DNA of 64,000 nucleotides, taken from positions 4,157,249 to 4,221,248 of the forward strand of contig RPFO01000065.1 of the NCBI GenBank assembly GCA_009746045.1, in the 5' to 3' direction. The notes under the pieces were generated by a model. That model was not told where the DNA came from and did not search any database. It saw nothing but the letters and a program-made list of their open reading frames with translations. Origin of the DNA: Mesostigma viride (lineage: Eukaryota; Streptophyta; Mesostigmatophyceae; Mesostigmatales; Mesostigmataceae). Below are positions 1 through 11,289 of the stretch, piece after piece (position 1 is the first letter of the stretch; every line of letters begins with the position of its first letter). A program made the position numbers and the translations under genes.

Positions 1-3000
1 CAGCGATCAGGTGCCACCGCGGTTCTGCCCCCGTTGCGTTGCGTGCTCGCTCGACGGGTCGTTTGCTGCCGTCACATCCCAGGGTGATCTGTGGGTGGGC
101 CATCTGGCCACGCCATCGGCGCTCCACCGGGTCGGGTGCGGCGAGCTCGTGGCAGCATTCGGGAGACGCTCAGTGGGCCAATCACAAGGCGCCAGCCCGC
201 AGGGCGGGTGCATGTCTGGTCTGGTGACAGGCCTCTTTTACGACATTGAGGGCCAGCTGTTTGCGTGGTATCGGGCATCTCCCTGTGACAATGGCACATT
301 TGCACAGAATGGCACGAGTACAGAGACTGGCACCGGTGCCGAGGGCCCTGCCGATAAGGGGCTACGCAGAGACTGGGCATGTGGCGGGCTTGTGCGAAGC
401 GACCCTCTGAACGGGCTGGTGTCGGATGCCATGGTTACTGGGCGACGAGGGAACGGCTCGTCGTCTGAAACAGGGGGCGGAAGTAGCTTGGCTTGCGATG
501 GCGGGGCGGGCACAGACGGGTCCGGTGGAGTGGTGGCCATGAACGGAACAGGTGGCACCCCGCCATTGGCCGAGAGCGGCATGCAGGGATACTTGCCTCC
601 CATCACCACATCATTGACTGGCTTGGATGTGGATGTGTTTGCACCGTGGGATCCAGAATACGTGCGAGAGTGGGCCACGCTCAATGCGGCTGCCTCTGCC
701 TGCGACAGTGATAACAGTGACAGCAATGACAACGGGTTCGAGATTGCATGGAACGGGACGGGGGATGGGGCAGGCCATGGCAACACAAGCGATTCTGATG
801 CCTGCTGCTTACCGTCAGCGCCAGCGGCAGCAGCGAGCATGATGACGTCATCCGCGGAGCGACCAGCGTGGAGCACGGAACCCCAGGGTAGCCTGACTGC
901 GGATGGCTTCAGCCTGCCAGCACAAGGACGTGTGGACAGGGCTGCGGTCCTTGTCGCATGGGAGAATGGGGCGGATGTCAGCGATGCGCTTGACGTGGCC
1001 AACTCAGTAGGTGCTTCGCTGCCGCCCACGATATATTTAGACCTCGGGAAGGAGTACACGTTCTGGGTGCTGCTGCGGCCACGAATTGCTGTGGATGCGA
1101 TGGGGGAAGACGCAGACAACCCTCAGGGTGCGGTGGACGACGAAGGCTGCGGATGCCAGTGCAAGCTCGTGGGCGACGACATCTGCTATCCTGTAGGCGC
1201 TGCTGCCGGAGGTAATGGCACGGTTCAAAGCAGAGATGCGGGGTATGGTGGGAACGATGCGGTCCTTGCGTCCCTTGAGGGAGTGGTGGGTACCCCCTGG
1301 GTGGGGCCAGCTTGCGCAGGCGTCGCGTGCCCCGACGAGTACGGCACGTGCTCGGCTGCCGTATCCCCGCTCGGGTGCTTCTCTTTGCGGCCCGCTGCCC
1401 CCTGCTCGTGGTGTGGGGGGCGGCACGCGCTGGCCGTTGCGGATGCCATTGGTGTGATGTCCCTGGACGTGTCCCTGGGCACGCGCCAGCAGCCAGCGCT
1501 CGCGGCAGTGGACGTGAGCGTGTCGAGGTGGGACAGCCGGGCACTTGGCGCGGTGCTGTTCACAGTACGCGTCAGGGACATGCGCCGGCTGCTCAGCTCC
1601 AGCGGAAACCAGGATGATGCGCCTGCAGTTGAACTGGGTACTGGCGATGGCTCCTTGTTGGGACCCAGTGGCAACAATGATGCAGATACTGGCCCAAACG
1701 CAGATGCCTCGGTGCCGGATGCGAGATCAGAATCTTCAGCGCCGGACCTGATCGGGTCCATGATCGAACCCCCCCGCTCCCCCTCCCTGACCTCCATTCT
1801 CTCCGTGCTGGTAAACATGAAGTTGCCCCACTCAGTCGCGCTCTCAGAGGATACTAGCATACCAGCAGCGGTAGCGGGCGCTGCCGGGCCGCCAGGTGGC
1901 AGCGTTGCGGCTGCCAGGGTCACGGTGGGGGTGGTCGCTGGATGCCCTCCCCATCTGGCGGTGCAGCTGGATCTGGCGCTGTCTAGATACAGGTATGCGT
2001 GCGGAGGCTGCCGTGGCGGTGTTGACGACTTGCTACGTGGCAGTTTGTGGATACTGTAGCACAGGCTTAAATCTCGGTCCCGATTTGTATGCCCTGTTTT
2101 GTGTCCCGTCTGTTCTTTGTTGGTTCTGTCGCTTCCTAAGGATGTTGCCTACGGAGGACAAGTGTGACGCCAAGTAGTGACAAGTGTAACGCCAACGCAT
2201 CTCTACATATGATGCCCTGGTAGCAAAAAATGCAGAATGACTAGCCACAGCAGAAAGCAGTTCAATCGCCCCCTCCCCTTCCCCTTTCCCTTCCACATCT
2301 CTCCACCCTGACATGTCGCTTGATATCTCGCTCACTCCAGCAACCCCTGCGACTTTCTCTCGTGCATGCATCTGTGGGTGTGACTTCACTTTGCTGCCTG
2401 CGCCCCCAGAGGTCTGTGTGATGCCCACAGCAGCGACATCCCCTGCAGTGCGTACGAGGAGTTCTTCTACCCCGCCTTTGTCGTCACTGACCTGGTGACG
2501 GGTGCGCGTCGCAACTACTCCAGCCTCTACCGCCTGGCGGTGACCGGTGCAGGGCCTTCCAGGGACGCCATACGGCCATTCACCTTGGAAGAGGTGGGGC
2601 TGCCAGAAATGGTGCTGTCCGTGTGTCTAAAAATAGTTTTCTTTCGCGTTGTGGTGTCAGATGGTTTTCCCCATGTGTTACAAGGTATGTGCTGTCCTCG
2701 TGTCTTAGTAGACCTGCGCTACGCTTTCCTAAACATTCCTTGTCTTGCATGCTCTGCCCCTTTGTGCACGCGCACGCCTGTTGTCGAGGCGTGCGTGCAC
2801 GCATGTGTGTGGTGCGTCCCTCAGGTGATCAGATTCAACGCCGGCGGCAAGCAACCCATCTGGACCAGTCTGAGCGATGCACTACCAATGGGAGTGTTCT
2901 CTGCCGACCCTGCCAACCGCTACCAGGGACTTGGGTGGATCTGCTCCAGCTCGAGCCCGTGTGGCGGCATCCGTCCATTCCCGTTCTTTTCCACCCCAGA

Positions 3001-6000
3001 TTTCTATCTGCAGGTGAGTCCGTAGTGCCCCTTCCACGTGCACCCGAGCTGTTTTGATGGGGTTGTTGGTGTCGGATGCATGAGGTTGATGCCCATGGCC
3101 ATCTGTTTTGATGGGGTTGTTGGTATCGGATGTGTGAGGTTGATTCCCATGCTCGTCTAGGTTGCATATTCTTTCCATATGAGGGCACCAAAGCAGGGGA
3201 GTTTGAACCCTTGGAGATGCTATGCCAGACTCGTTCGATCATCCGCAAAGCTAGCATGCACAAGCCTTAAAACGCACATGCGGCCATTTAGGCCTGTTCT
3301 GCTTTGTCTGGGCGTCTACTCACGAGCCGCCTTCAGCCAAGGTAGTTTGTCTTTATCGTGTGCAAAGGGAGAGATGCGTTGTGCCTTGCCAACGGATTGA
3401 CACTGTTAAGTGCGGGAGCGGGGCATTTGGTCAACTAGCCAGGAACTGGTGAGTTCACGTACTGGTAGCATGGGACACCTTGATATGCTGCGATTCAGTT
3501 CATTAGTTACTGAATTAATTACATGCGGTCCCATCGGGGAGCTCGCGGAGCCAGCAGCATGATAATACAAAGGGTTATGGCCTTTCCATCCCTGACTGCT
3601 GCACAAGAAGAAGGGGGCAGAGACCGGCACCCATCGATTTCTCGCTGCCAAGGAGGCAGGCCATAGGAGCAATCAAAGCTGCTCACGGGGAGAGCCTGGC
3701 ACCTTCTGTGGGTGCAATAAGACCCTAGGTCAGCTGAACATAGCAGATGCGATTCTGCCATGGTGGCATCCTTATATAAGACCCTAGGTCAGCTGAACAT
3801 AGCAGATGCGATTCTGCCATGGTGGCATCCTTATATAAGACCCTAGGTCAGCTGAACATAGCAGATGCGATTCTGCCATGGTGGCATCCTTATATAAGAC
3901 CCTAGGTCAGCTGAACATAGCAGATGCGATTCTGCCATGGTGACATCCTTATATAAGACCCTAGGTCAGCTGAACATAGCAGATGCGATTCTGCCATGGT
4001 GGCATCCTTATATAAGACCCTGGGTCATCTGAACATAGCAGATGCGACTCTGCCATGGTGGCATCCTTATATAAGACCCTAGGTCAGCTGAACATAGCAG
4101 ATGCGATTCTGCCATGGTGGCATCCTTATATAAGACCCTAGGTCAGCTGAACACAGCAGACGCGATTCTGCCATGGTGGCATCCTTATATAAGACCCTAG
4201 GTCAGCTGAACACAGCAGACGCGCTTCTGCCATGGTGGCATCCTTATATAAGACCCTAGGTCAGCTGAACATAGCAGATGCGATTCTACCATGGTGGCAT
4301 CCTTATATAAGACCCTAGTTCAGCTGAACATCGCAGATGCGATTCTGCCATGGTGGCATCCTTATATAAGACCCTAGGTCATCTAAACATAGCAGATGCG
4401 ATTCTGCCATGGTGGCATCCTTATATAAGACCCTGGGTCATCTGAACATAGCAGATGCGATTCTGCCATGGTGGCATCCTTATATAAGACCCTAGGTCAG
4501 CTGAACATAGCAGATGCGATTCTGCCATGGTGGCATCCTTATATAAGACCCTAGGTCATCTGAACATAGCAGATGCGATTCTGCCATGGTGGCATCCTTA
4601 TATAAGACCCTAGGTCATCTGAACATAGCAGATGCGATTCTGCCATGGTGACATCCTTATATAAGACCCTAGGTCAGCTGAACATAGCAGATGCGATTCT
4701 GCCATGGTGGCATCCTTATATAAGACCCTGGGTCATCTGAACATAGCAGATGCGATTCTGCCATGGTGGCATCCTTATATAAGACCCTAGGTCAGCTGAA
4801 CATAGCAGATGCGATTCTGCCATGGTGGCTTCCTTATATAAGACCCTAGGTCAGCTGAACATAGCAGACGCGATTCTGCCATGGTGGCATCCTTATATAA
4901 GACCCTAGGTCAGCTGAACATAGCAGATGCGATTCTACCATGGTGGCATCCTTATATAAGACCCTAGTTCAGCTGAACATAGCAGATGCGATTCTGCCAT
5001 GGTGGCATCCTTATATAAGACCCTAGGTCATCTGAACATAGCAGATGCGATTCTGCCATGGTGGCATCCTGATATAAGACCCTGGGTCATCTGAACATAG
5101 CAGATGCGATTCTGCCATGGTGGCATCCTTATATAAGACCCTAGGTCAGCTGAACATAGCAGATGCGATTCTGCCATGGTGGCATCCTTATATAAGACCC
5201 TAGGTCATCTGAACATAGCAGATGCGATTCTGCCATGGTGGCATCCTTATATAAGACCATAGGTCAGCTGAACATAGCAGATGCGATTCTGCCATGGTGG
5301 CATCCTTATATAAGACCCTAGGTCATCTGAACATAGCAGATGCGATTCTGCCATGGTGGCATCCTTATATAAGACCCTAGGTCAGCTGAACATAGCAGAT
5401 GCGATTCTGCCATGGTGGCATCCTTATATAAGACCCTAGGTCAGCTGAACATAGCAGATGCGATTCTGCCATGGTGGCATCCTTATATAAGACCCTAGGT
5501 CAGCTGAACATAGCAGATGCGATTCTGCCATGGTGGCATCCTTATATAAGACCCTAGGTCAGCTGAACATAGCAGATGCGATTCTGCCATGTTGGCATCC
5601 TTATATAAGACCCTAGGTCAGCTGAACATAGCAGATGCGATTCTGCCATGGTGGCATCCTTATATAAGACCCTAGGTCATCTGAACATAGCAGATGCGAT
5701 TCTGCCATGGTGGCATCCTTATATAAGACCCTAGGTCAGCTGAACATAGCAGATGCGATTCTGCCATGGTGGCATGCTTATATAAGACCCTAGTTCAGCT
5801 GAACATAGCAGATGCGATTCTGCCATGGTGGCATCCTTATATAAGACCCTAGGTCATCTGAACATAGCAGATGCGATTCTGCCATGGTGGCATCCTTATA
5901 TAAGACCCTAGGTCAGCTGAACATAGCAGATGTGATTCTGCCATGGTGGCATCCTTATATCAGACCCTAGGTCAGCTGAACATAGCAGATGCGATTCTGC

Positions 6001-7526
6001 CATGGTGGCATCCTTATATAAGACCCTAGGTCATCTGAACATAGCAGATGCGATTCTGCCATGGTGGCATCCTTATATAAGACCCTAGTTCAGCTGAACA
6101 TAGCAGATGCGATTCTGCCATGGTGGCATCCTTATATAAGACCCTAGGTCAGCTGAACATAGCAGATGCGATTCTGCCATGGTGGCATCCTTATATAAGA
6201 CCCTAGGTCAGCTGAACATAGCAGATGCGATTCTGCCATGGTGGCATCCTTATATAAGACCCTAGGTCATCTGAACATAGCAGATGCGATTCTGCCATGG
6301 TGGCATCCTTATATAAGACCCTAGGTCAGCTGAACATAGCAGATGCGATTCTGCCATGGTGGCATCCTTATATAAGACCCTAGGTCATCTGAACATAGCA
6401 GATGCGATTCTGCCATGGTGGCATCCTTATATAAGACCCTAGGTCAGCTGAACATAGCAGATGCGATTCTGCCATGGTGGCATCCTTATATAAGACCCTA
6501 GGTCAGCTGAACATAGCAGATGCGATTCTGCCATGGTGGCATCCTTATATAAGACCCTAGGTCAGCTGAACATAGCAAATGCGATTCTGCCATGGTGGCA
6601 TCCTTATATAAGACCCTAGGTCAGCTGAACATAGCAGATGCGATTCTGCCATGGTGGCATCCTTATATAAGACCCTAGGTCAGCTGAACATAGCAGATGC
6701 GATTCTGCCATGGTGGCATCCTTATATAAGACCCTAGGTCATCTGAACATAGCAGATGTGATTCTGCCATGGTGGCATCCTTAGCGTAGGCAAACACATA
6801 ATCATAAGCGTGGAGCCTTGTTGTCAGAGATACAGAGACACGCGAAGTGTGATATCAAAGAAATATGCTCCCGCTATATATGGCTGTCTATGCATGATAC
6901 AGTAGCGGCTGGAAGCATCAATCCAGGCATTTGAGGGAATGGCAAGATGAAGCGCGCAGCAGCTAGTGCCCAAGAAACTCCAAATTATACAAGCATGGTA
7001 AGCCCCTAGTAGTAGCCCACACAGAGGGTGTGTGGGTGGGGTGAGGTCTGCTGGGGAGGCCCTTCGGTTCAAGATAGCCTGTGACTAAATATAAGTAGTT
7101 TGTAAGTCCATGTGGCTCATAGGGTTCTTGTTGGCCAATGTGCTCACGGCACTTCCCCCCAGAGCACGCCGCTGATTACACAAGAAAGGTTAACTGGTTG
7201 CTGAAATACTTGTTCGGTTGTATCTGTGGTTTCCCTTCATGCAGTTCACGTTCTCTTCCACAACGCCTGGTTATGGACCAGCCCCGGCATCCTACTGCGA
7301 CCTGCGCACTGTCTTCATTGTACGATTGCACACTTTGCCACCAACTTTGGGGATCATATCAGGCATCATGTTGACCGTGCTGGCTATGAACTTCTTGTTA
7401 GTTTTCTCTTATGCTGTCGCCCGATTGGTAAGGGAGACAGCCAAAGAAAGAGAGAAATTAGAGGAGGCGAAGCACATGTCGAAGATCATGCAGTTTCAGC
7501 GGCTGATATCGGGTCGCCACAAATAG
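1..7526 (+). CDS. CatSper delta/epsilon-like single-pass membrane protein, 3' part of gene (5' end outside window)
   Basis: Exons I could join: 2-1992 (open at the window edge), 2410-2593, 2825-3013 and 7245-7526. Splice phases are 2, 0 and 0; donors are AG|GTATGC, GAG|GTGGGG and CAG|GTGAGT; every acceptor has a pyrimidine tract. The product has a large ectodomain with N-glycosylation sequons and many cysteines. It then has a GCPP motif (about 1938), a FFYPAF-VTDLVTG block, FTLEE-V-RFN followed by IW, W-C---SPC, PDFY, SYCD, and VRLH-LP just before one membrane helix (about 7350-7420). A short basic, coiled tail follows. This order of motifs is what I recall of the C-terminal ectodomain of CatSper delta/epsilon subunits, which flank the sperm flagellar Ca2+ channel. 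The N-terminal two thirds is low in recognisable motifs and Gly/Ser/Asn-rich. The family call rests on recalled motif order, not on an alignment. Confidence 0.65.
2..1992 (+). other. Large 5'-most visible exon of the CatSper-like gene
   Basis: The frame is open for 663 codons from the window edge with no stop. It encodes ectodomain with many NGT/NGS sequons, a Gly/Ser/Asn-rich stretch (about 270-850), a Cys-rich segment (CGCQC near 1140; CAGVAC near 1315) and beta-rich segments. The GCPP motif near 1938 marks the start of the recognisable C-terminal region. The donor AG|GTATGC at 1993 leaves phase 2, matching the acceptor at 2409. An unseen intron inside the low-complexity part cannot be excluded. 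Confidence 0.7.
2410..2593 (+). other. Exon of CatSper-like gene (FYPAF / VTDLVTG block)
   Basis: The exon begins after a CCCCCAG acceptor and completes an AGA codon split with 1991-1992. It encodes IPCSAYEEFFYPAFVVTDL and ends after FTLEE. The donor at 2594 (GAG|GTGGGG) keeps phase 0 into the next exon. Together they give FTLEE-VIRFN, which fits the remembered family pattern better than reading on through GLPEM. Confidence 0.65.
2825..3013 (+). other. Exon of CatSper-like gene (RFN-IW, W-C-SPC, PDFY)
   Basis: The acceptor is CCCTCAG|GTGATC and the donor CTGCAG|GTGAGT, both strong, with phase 0 at each end. The exon encodes VIRFNAGG, IWTS, GLGWICSSSSPCGG and a STPDFYLQ end. Intron 3014-3183 starts with an imperfect 57-bp tandem duplication (TTTTGATGGGGTTGTTGG repeated at about 3052 and 3109). 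Confidence 0.7.
3048..3160 (+). repeat. Imperfect 57-bp tandem duplication in an intron
   Basis: Two copies of a block beginning TTTTGATGGGGTTGTTGG and ending GAGGTTGATKCCCATG are directly adjacent. They lie just downstream of the exon ending at 3013. No function is evident. Confidence 0.7.
3530..3720 (+). repeat. Diverged copy of dispersed repeat family R1
   Basis: It shares landmarks in order with copies at 8156, 10968, 11290 and 17305/19078: a CCCATCGGGGAG-type block, CATCCCTGACTG, GGGGGCAGAGACC, GGCAGGCCATAGGAGCAAT and CTGTGGGTGCAATAAGACCC. No coding potential is seen. Its right end runs directly into the 59-bp satellite. Confidence 0.6.
3714..6783 (+). repeat. 59-bp satellite array, 52 copies, inside the last intron of the CatSper-like gene
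   Basis: GACCCTAGG landmarks run from 3721 to 6730, exactly 51 periods of 59 bp. Each unit holds GGTCAGCTGAAC or GGTCATCTGAAC, GCAGATGCGATTCTGCC, the CCATGG palindrome and CCTTATATAAGACCC. Copies differ by only a few substitutions and never by length. The two main subtypes (CAGCTG and CATCTG) are interspersed. The TATATAAG in every unit resembles a TATA box, but there is no sign that it is used. Confidence 0.97.
6784..7244 (+). other. Rest of the last intron of the CatSper-like gene
   Basis: This stretch lies between the end of the satellite and the acceptor at 7244. I see no coding exon, RNA gene or repeat family member in it. The short ORFs have no protein-like features. Confidence 0.4.
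7245..7526 (+). other. Last exon of CatSper-like gene: juxtamembrane region, membrane helix, cytosolic tail, stop
   Basis: The acceptor (TTCCCTTCATGCAG) lies at 7244, and phase 0 matches the exon ending at 3013. The exon encodes SYCDLRTVF, VRLHTLPP, a hydrophobic helix (LGIISGIMLTVLAMNFLLVF) and a charged tail (KEREKLEEAKHM) ending in GRHK and TAG at 7524-7526. The segment alone looks like an orphan small ORF. Its Cys, the R-H-LP motif and the single helix make sense as the C-terminus of the upstream gene. Confidence 0.6.
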
Positions 7527-8138
7527 GCACTTGCAACAACGCTTCATGATCAATGAGACAACCAGCATGATGTCCTGCTACCTTGACCTCAGGTCTACTA
7601 GATATGTTGTACATACTGAGTACAGCATAGCATGCATGGAAAGGCCTGTGAAGCTTTGATAGATTTTTGCACTCAATCGCGTATGTATATTGGCTAGCCA
7701 TATATTTTTAACGTATACACGTACCGGATCGACTACATGCATGCATGCATGTTAATTCCACCTCCTCTCTCTTGTTCATTTCCATCAGGCCTGAACAAAG
7801 AGCTTGATCCAAACACGAATAAGCTATTGGACTGCTCGTGCAACCTTGCATGATCCGGATTCTTCAGCTTTTCTGGCATGCGCTTGTTGCCTCATTGATA
7901 GTATAAATCATAACAAATTAAAAGGCTAAGTGTGTTTGCATCATGCGCCCGTGCAAGCCTCCTTTATATATCAATGAGACATGCAACCTCCTTAATCCTT
8001 TATAGTTTATATGCCTCACAGCCTGTGGAAGCCGGCCCCTCCTAGGCACTGGGATAGAGCAAGCTAGTTGTCAGATATGGGGGCAACTGGAATGGGACAG
8101 CTCAGGCATAAAGTACTTGCGTGTCATATGCGCAAATT
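7527..8138. other. Intergenic, no gene seen
   Basis: This follows the stop of the CatSper-like gene and should contain its 3' UTR. It is AT-rich with a CATGCATGCATG run (about 7737-7750). No poly(A) signal can be chosen with confidence. Confidence 0.4.
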
Positions 8139-8306
8139 AGGCATGCCACGGAGTACTATTAATTAATTAATTAATTAATTAAACTCGTGCTCCCGTTGGG
8201 GAGTCACGGAGCACCGAAGTGCTTTTAATCCCTGTGTGTGCACTACAGGAGAAAGGGCAGAGACCCCCAGTCTCCTTCATGCCAAAGGCATGCCACGGAG
8301 TACTAT
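8139..8306 (+). repeat. R1-family repeat flanked by 21-bp direct repeats
   Basis: A TTAATTAA run leads into CTCCCGTTGGGGAGTCACGG, then TTTTAATCCCTG, AGGAGAAAGGGCAGAGACCC and CTCCTTCATGCC. The 21-bp block AGGCATGCC-ACGGAGTACTAT is found at 8139-8159 and again at 8286-8306. Part of that block (GGCATGCCAC) also belongs to the family itself, so it may not be a true target duplication. Confidence 0.65.
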
Positions 8307-8376
8307 GCTAATCTCATAAAAAAAAATTACACAAGTTTACGTTTAAACAAATATCGTCTGCATCATTCCCCAACCA

Positions 8377-10083
8377 TTAACCCCTAAATGGGCGGAAATG
8401 CTGCCGATAAATCGGCAGTAACTCACCTATTTTGTAAACCAGCCCCTGTACAACCTAGCAATATCCAATGGCTGTCCTTGGGGGGCAAGCATGTCCATGA
8501 GTTGCCCTAAGCCATGATATATCACAACCTCACATATATTCATCGTAGGCCATGTATAACTGCCGTCAAAGTCAGGGGGGTCAAGACGAGCGTTTTCATT
8601 TTTGGTAGAATGTGCATTTTGAATTATGTTGTAAGAGCTAGGCACCTACCACTTCAGGGATGATAAACAATTAGTTGCTGAACAGTTTGAGCCATTGGGG
8701 TCATCATTTGGGTGGGTATACCAGCAGTTACACCCAGTACAGCCCATAGGGGTACCGTTGGTAAAAAGCAACCAAGGGGGTAGGAGTGGGCATACTACCT
8801 ACTAATTCCTACTAATATGGCCCCCAACCATGCCAAACAATACATTTCCCTTCCACAATGATGGGGAAACATAACTGCATCATCACACTGCCCTTACATG
8901 GCACCTATGTGCAGGTGCCACCTTGTCCATGCACGTAGGTAACGTGGTACGGATACCCTACGCAAGGCATGCATTCTAGGAGGCAGCCACCAACAAACTA
9001 GTGATTTTAAGCCTATTTCAGCCTGCCCTAGCAAGGATAAACTAGGCCTAAGCTGCTATAGCTTTCCAGGTGATGGCCAGCACACCTGGTGGCACATGCT
9101 GTCAATGGGAAGCTTCTACTCACCGGTTACATGCTTGATGATGCCACAGAGACCAGCCAACTGCCTCACACTCATGCAATATGTGTGTGGGAAATGTATA
9201 AAAAACATATATGGAGGTATTCAAACCCATACAGCCTCTAAAACTTATCACCATCACCCTGTGGCAGGTCAACTGACTGAGGGAAGCATCTAAGAAGGGT
9301 GTTTTAGAAAGGGGCCAGGCCAGGGTCAAGAAAGAGCATGAATAATGCAAAAAGAATGTGCTACACAAGCTAGAACGTATATATAAACGTCAAACATCGA
9401 TAGGAAAACGATGCTTAAGCTTTACCAGGCATGGATGGCGTTACCTTGGCCCAGGCGGTGGCCGCAAAATGGCGCATTTCGGCACACCAAAGTTGTGCAG
9501 CATGGTCGCTGGATTCGGCGATTTCTGGCCACCCTTGCACGTTTACGACTAATATGTATCATAAAAAGTACAAAGAAACCGATATATCCTTTAAAATACG
9601 CCGGAAAGGTATTGCTGTCAACGTTTCTATCGTCCGGCCTGATCGCAGTTTTTTCCAGCAAGAACGCTGCCGACACCTATCAAATGGCATTCCCGCGAAC
9701 CAAAAATTGGCCTGCATGATCTTTAGGACGTATAAAATCAATATCCTAAGTTTGGCCAGAAAATTCGAACGCAAACGTAAATGCCATGCGTGGGCGCAAG
9801 CCGCCATGGCCAGGTCGTCGTTTTCCGGAATGCACGTTGTACGTGAAAAAGTACCCTGACCCCTTGTACTTTGACGGTCTGGAACACCTGTTAAACTTGG
9901 TCAAAATATAGCAAACCCTAGTATCGTGTTCTGGAGAAACTTATAAACTTTCATTCTTCTCAGCTAAACGTTTCCTAATTCCCAATAGTATTCTCGCAAA
10001 CTGGTCCCCCGAGTAGGTGCCGACAAATCGGCTGTAAGTCACTTTTTGGCGGAAAATCGGCAGCAAGACCATTTAGGGGTTAA
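8377..10083. mobile_element. piggyBac-like element, copy A (non-autonomous)
   Basis: The element is 8381-10079 (1,699 bp), flanked by TTAA on both sides (8377-8380, 10080-10083). The ends are inverted: CCCCTAAATGG at the left and CCATTTAGGGG at the right. Subterminal copies of GCCGATNNNTCGGC and GGCGGAAAATCGGC are present. TTAA duplications with C-rich ends are the hallmark of the piggyBac superfamily. The longest ORF (9431-9859, +) shows no transposase motif, so it is probably mobilised in trans. The body is closely similar to copy B at 17371. Confidence 0.8.
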
Positions 10084-10967
10084 GCACTAGATGGGGATGT
10101 AATCCTCATCCGAGCTGTCCTCTACTGTTTAATGGCAGACGAGGCGGTAGTGTAGCGGCTATCCTCAGGGCCAATAACCACCACCATATTGATCGCACGT
10201 GTTGGCATGAAGCATATTATAGCTCAGCATAGCCACTTAGTAGCTCTACTAGCTGTTTAGATTCTATGTGATGGCATTTTCAGCCATGGCTCATGATTGT
10301 GGCCATTTCATGCTAGCGCCTAACTAAGCCAATATACTTGAGCCCACCTCACCTTGTAAGCTATGCGTCAGCCTACTCAGTATGGTAAGTACTGCATATG
10401 GCTGTATTGCACCCAGAGTGTTGCGTCCCGGAACCCTGCTGTCGAGAGAACTGACGCTCTGTGGCCTGTGGCAGTGAGAGAAGCTTGGGTGGCGCCCCGG
10501 GCCCTCCGTCTCATCTTGTGTATAGTAGGGGTTGAGGGTTCCTTTACTCTGTAATGTTGGCATGCACCCACGTGACGCAGTCACATGCTAATTAATCATG
10601 CATGCAATTAATAAATAATGCCTCACCGACACCTGTGGCCTGTCCACCGACTGGTGGCAGTGAGAGAAGCTGGCTAGAGTGCCCTCCCTCCTTCTCATTG
10701 TGTACAGGGACCTTGAAGGTTCCTCTACTTTGTATTAATTGCATGGCACCAATGTGACACTATGTAGTCACGTGATATATAATTAATTATGTGTAATTAA
10801 TGCCTTATACAGTTGCATACGGCGCTGAGTCACGTGATGATTAACTTATTGTTGTTCTGCTCACAAAATTCTGCTAGCTTTTGAGGACTGTCAGCATGCA
10901 TGAGTGGTGCTCCTCCGCGGCCCACATGCATAAATTTGACGTTATTAATTGATTAATTAATAATTAA
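10084..10967. other. Intergenic with a diverged tandem duplication of about 170 bp
   Basis: No gene is seen. Two related blocks (about 10463-10620 and 10632-10800) share GTGGCAGTGAGAGAAGC, a CTCATT-TGTGTA segment, GAGGGTTCC/GAAGGTTCC, GTAATTAAT-rich ends and a CACGTGA motif. The origin of the unit is unknown. Confidence 0.5.
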
Positions 10968-11215
10968 GTATTAATTAATTAATTAATTAAACTCGTGCTC
11001 CAGTTGGGGAGTCACGGAGCACCGTAATGTGTTTTTTATCCCTGTGTGTGCACAATAGGAAGAAAGGGCAGATCGAGCCCCCCTTTCTCCTTCATGCCAG
11101 AGGCATGCCACAGCAGCAATCGGACACGATAGACGATCCGGCAAGTTCTGTGGGTGCAATAAGATATCGACCTGGATGTGAGCTTATCATAACAAGGAGC
11201 GTGGGCAAGTAATCT
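10968..11215 (+). repeat. R1-family repeat, longest uninterrupted copy
   Basis: After a TTAATTAA run it carries CTCCAGTTGGGGAGTCACGG, ATCCCTGTGTGTGCAC, AAGAAAGGGCAG, TTCATGCCAGAGGCATGCC, GACGATCCGGCAAG, CTGTGGGTGCAATAAGA and ATAACAAGGAGCGTGGGC. The same order is seen at 17305-17370 plus 19078-19260. Confidence 0.7.
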
Positions 11216-11289
11216 CGATCATAGGCATTTGACGTTGATCGACCAGTTGATTATCAAGGAGACAACCAGCGCAGTTAATCAAACACACG

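Noticed and set aside
238-1119. 293-aa ORF on the - strand
   Set aside because: It is a shadow of the GC-rich + strand exon, with no domain and no splice support.
2661-2684. 24-nt microexon (MVFPMCYK) with a perfect CAAG|GTATGT donor
   Set aside because: The phases allow it, but direct joining of 2593 to 2825 gives FTLEE-VIRFN, which fits the family pattern better.
3184-3270. Alternative last exon for the CatSper-like gene (starts GTKAGEFEPL, ends MHKP and stop)
   Set aside because: It keeps phase 0 after the exon at 3013 and reads like protein, but it would delete the Cys, R-H-LP and membrane-helix region expected next. It could be a rare alternative end; only transcripts can tell.
3714-6783. 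Array of promoters (TATATAAG every 59 bp) or a CRISPR array
   Set aside because: The whole unit is conserved, with no variable spacers, in a eukaryotic intron. It is a plain satellite.
9431-9859. 142-aa ORF as a piggyBac transposase
   Set aside because: It is far too short and shows no catalytic Asp pattern or C-terminal Cys-rich domain.
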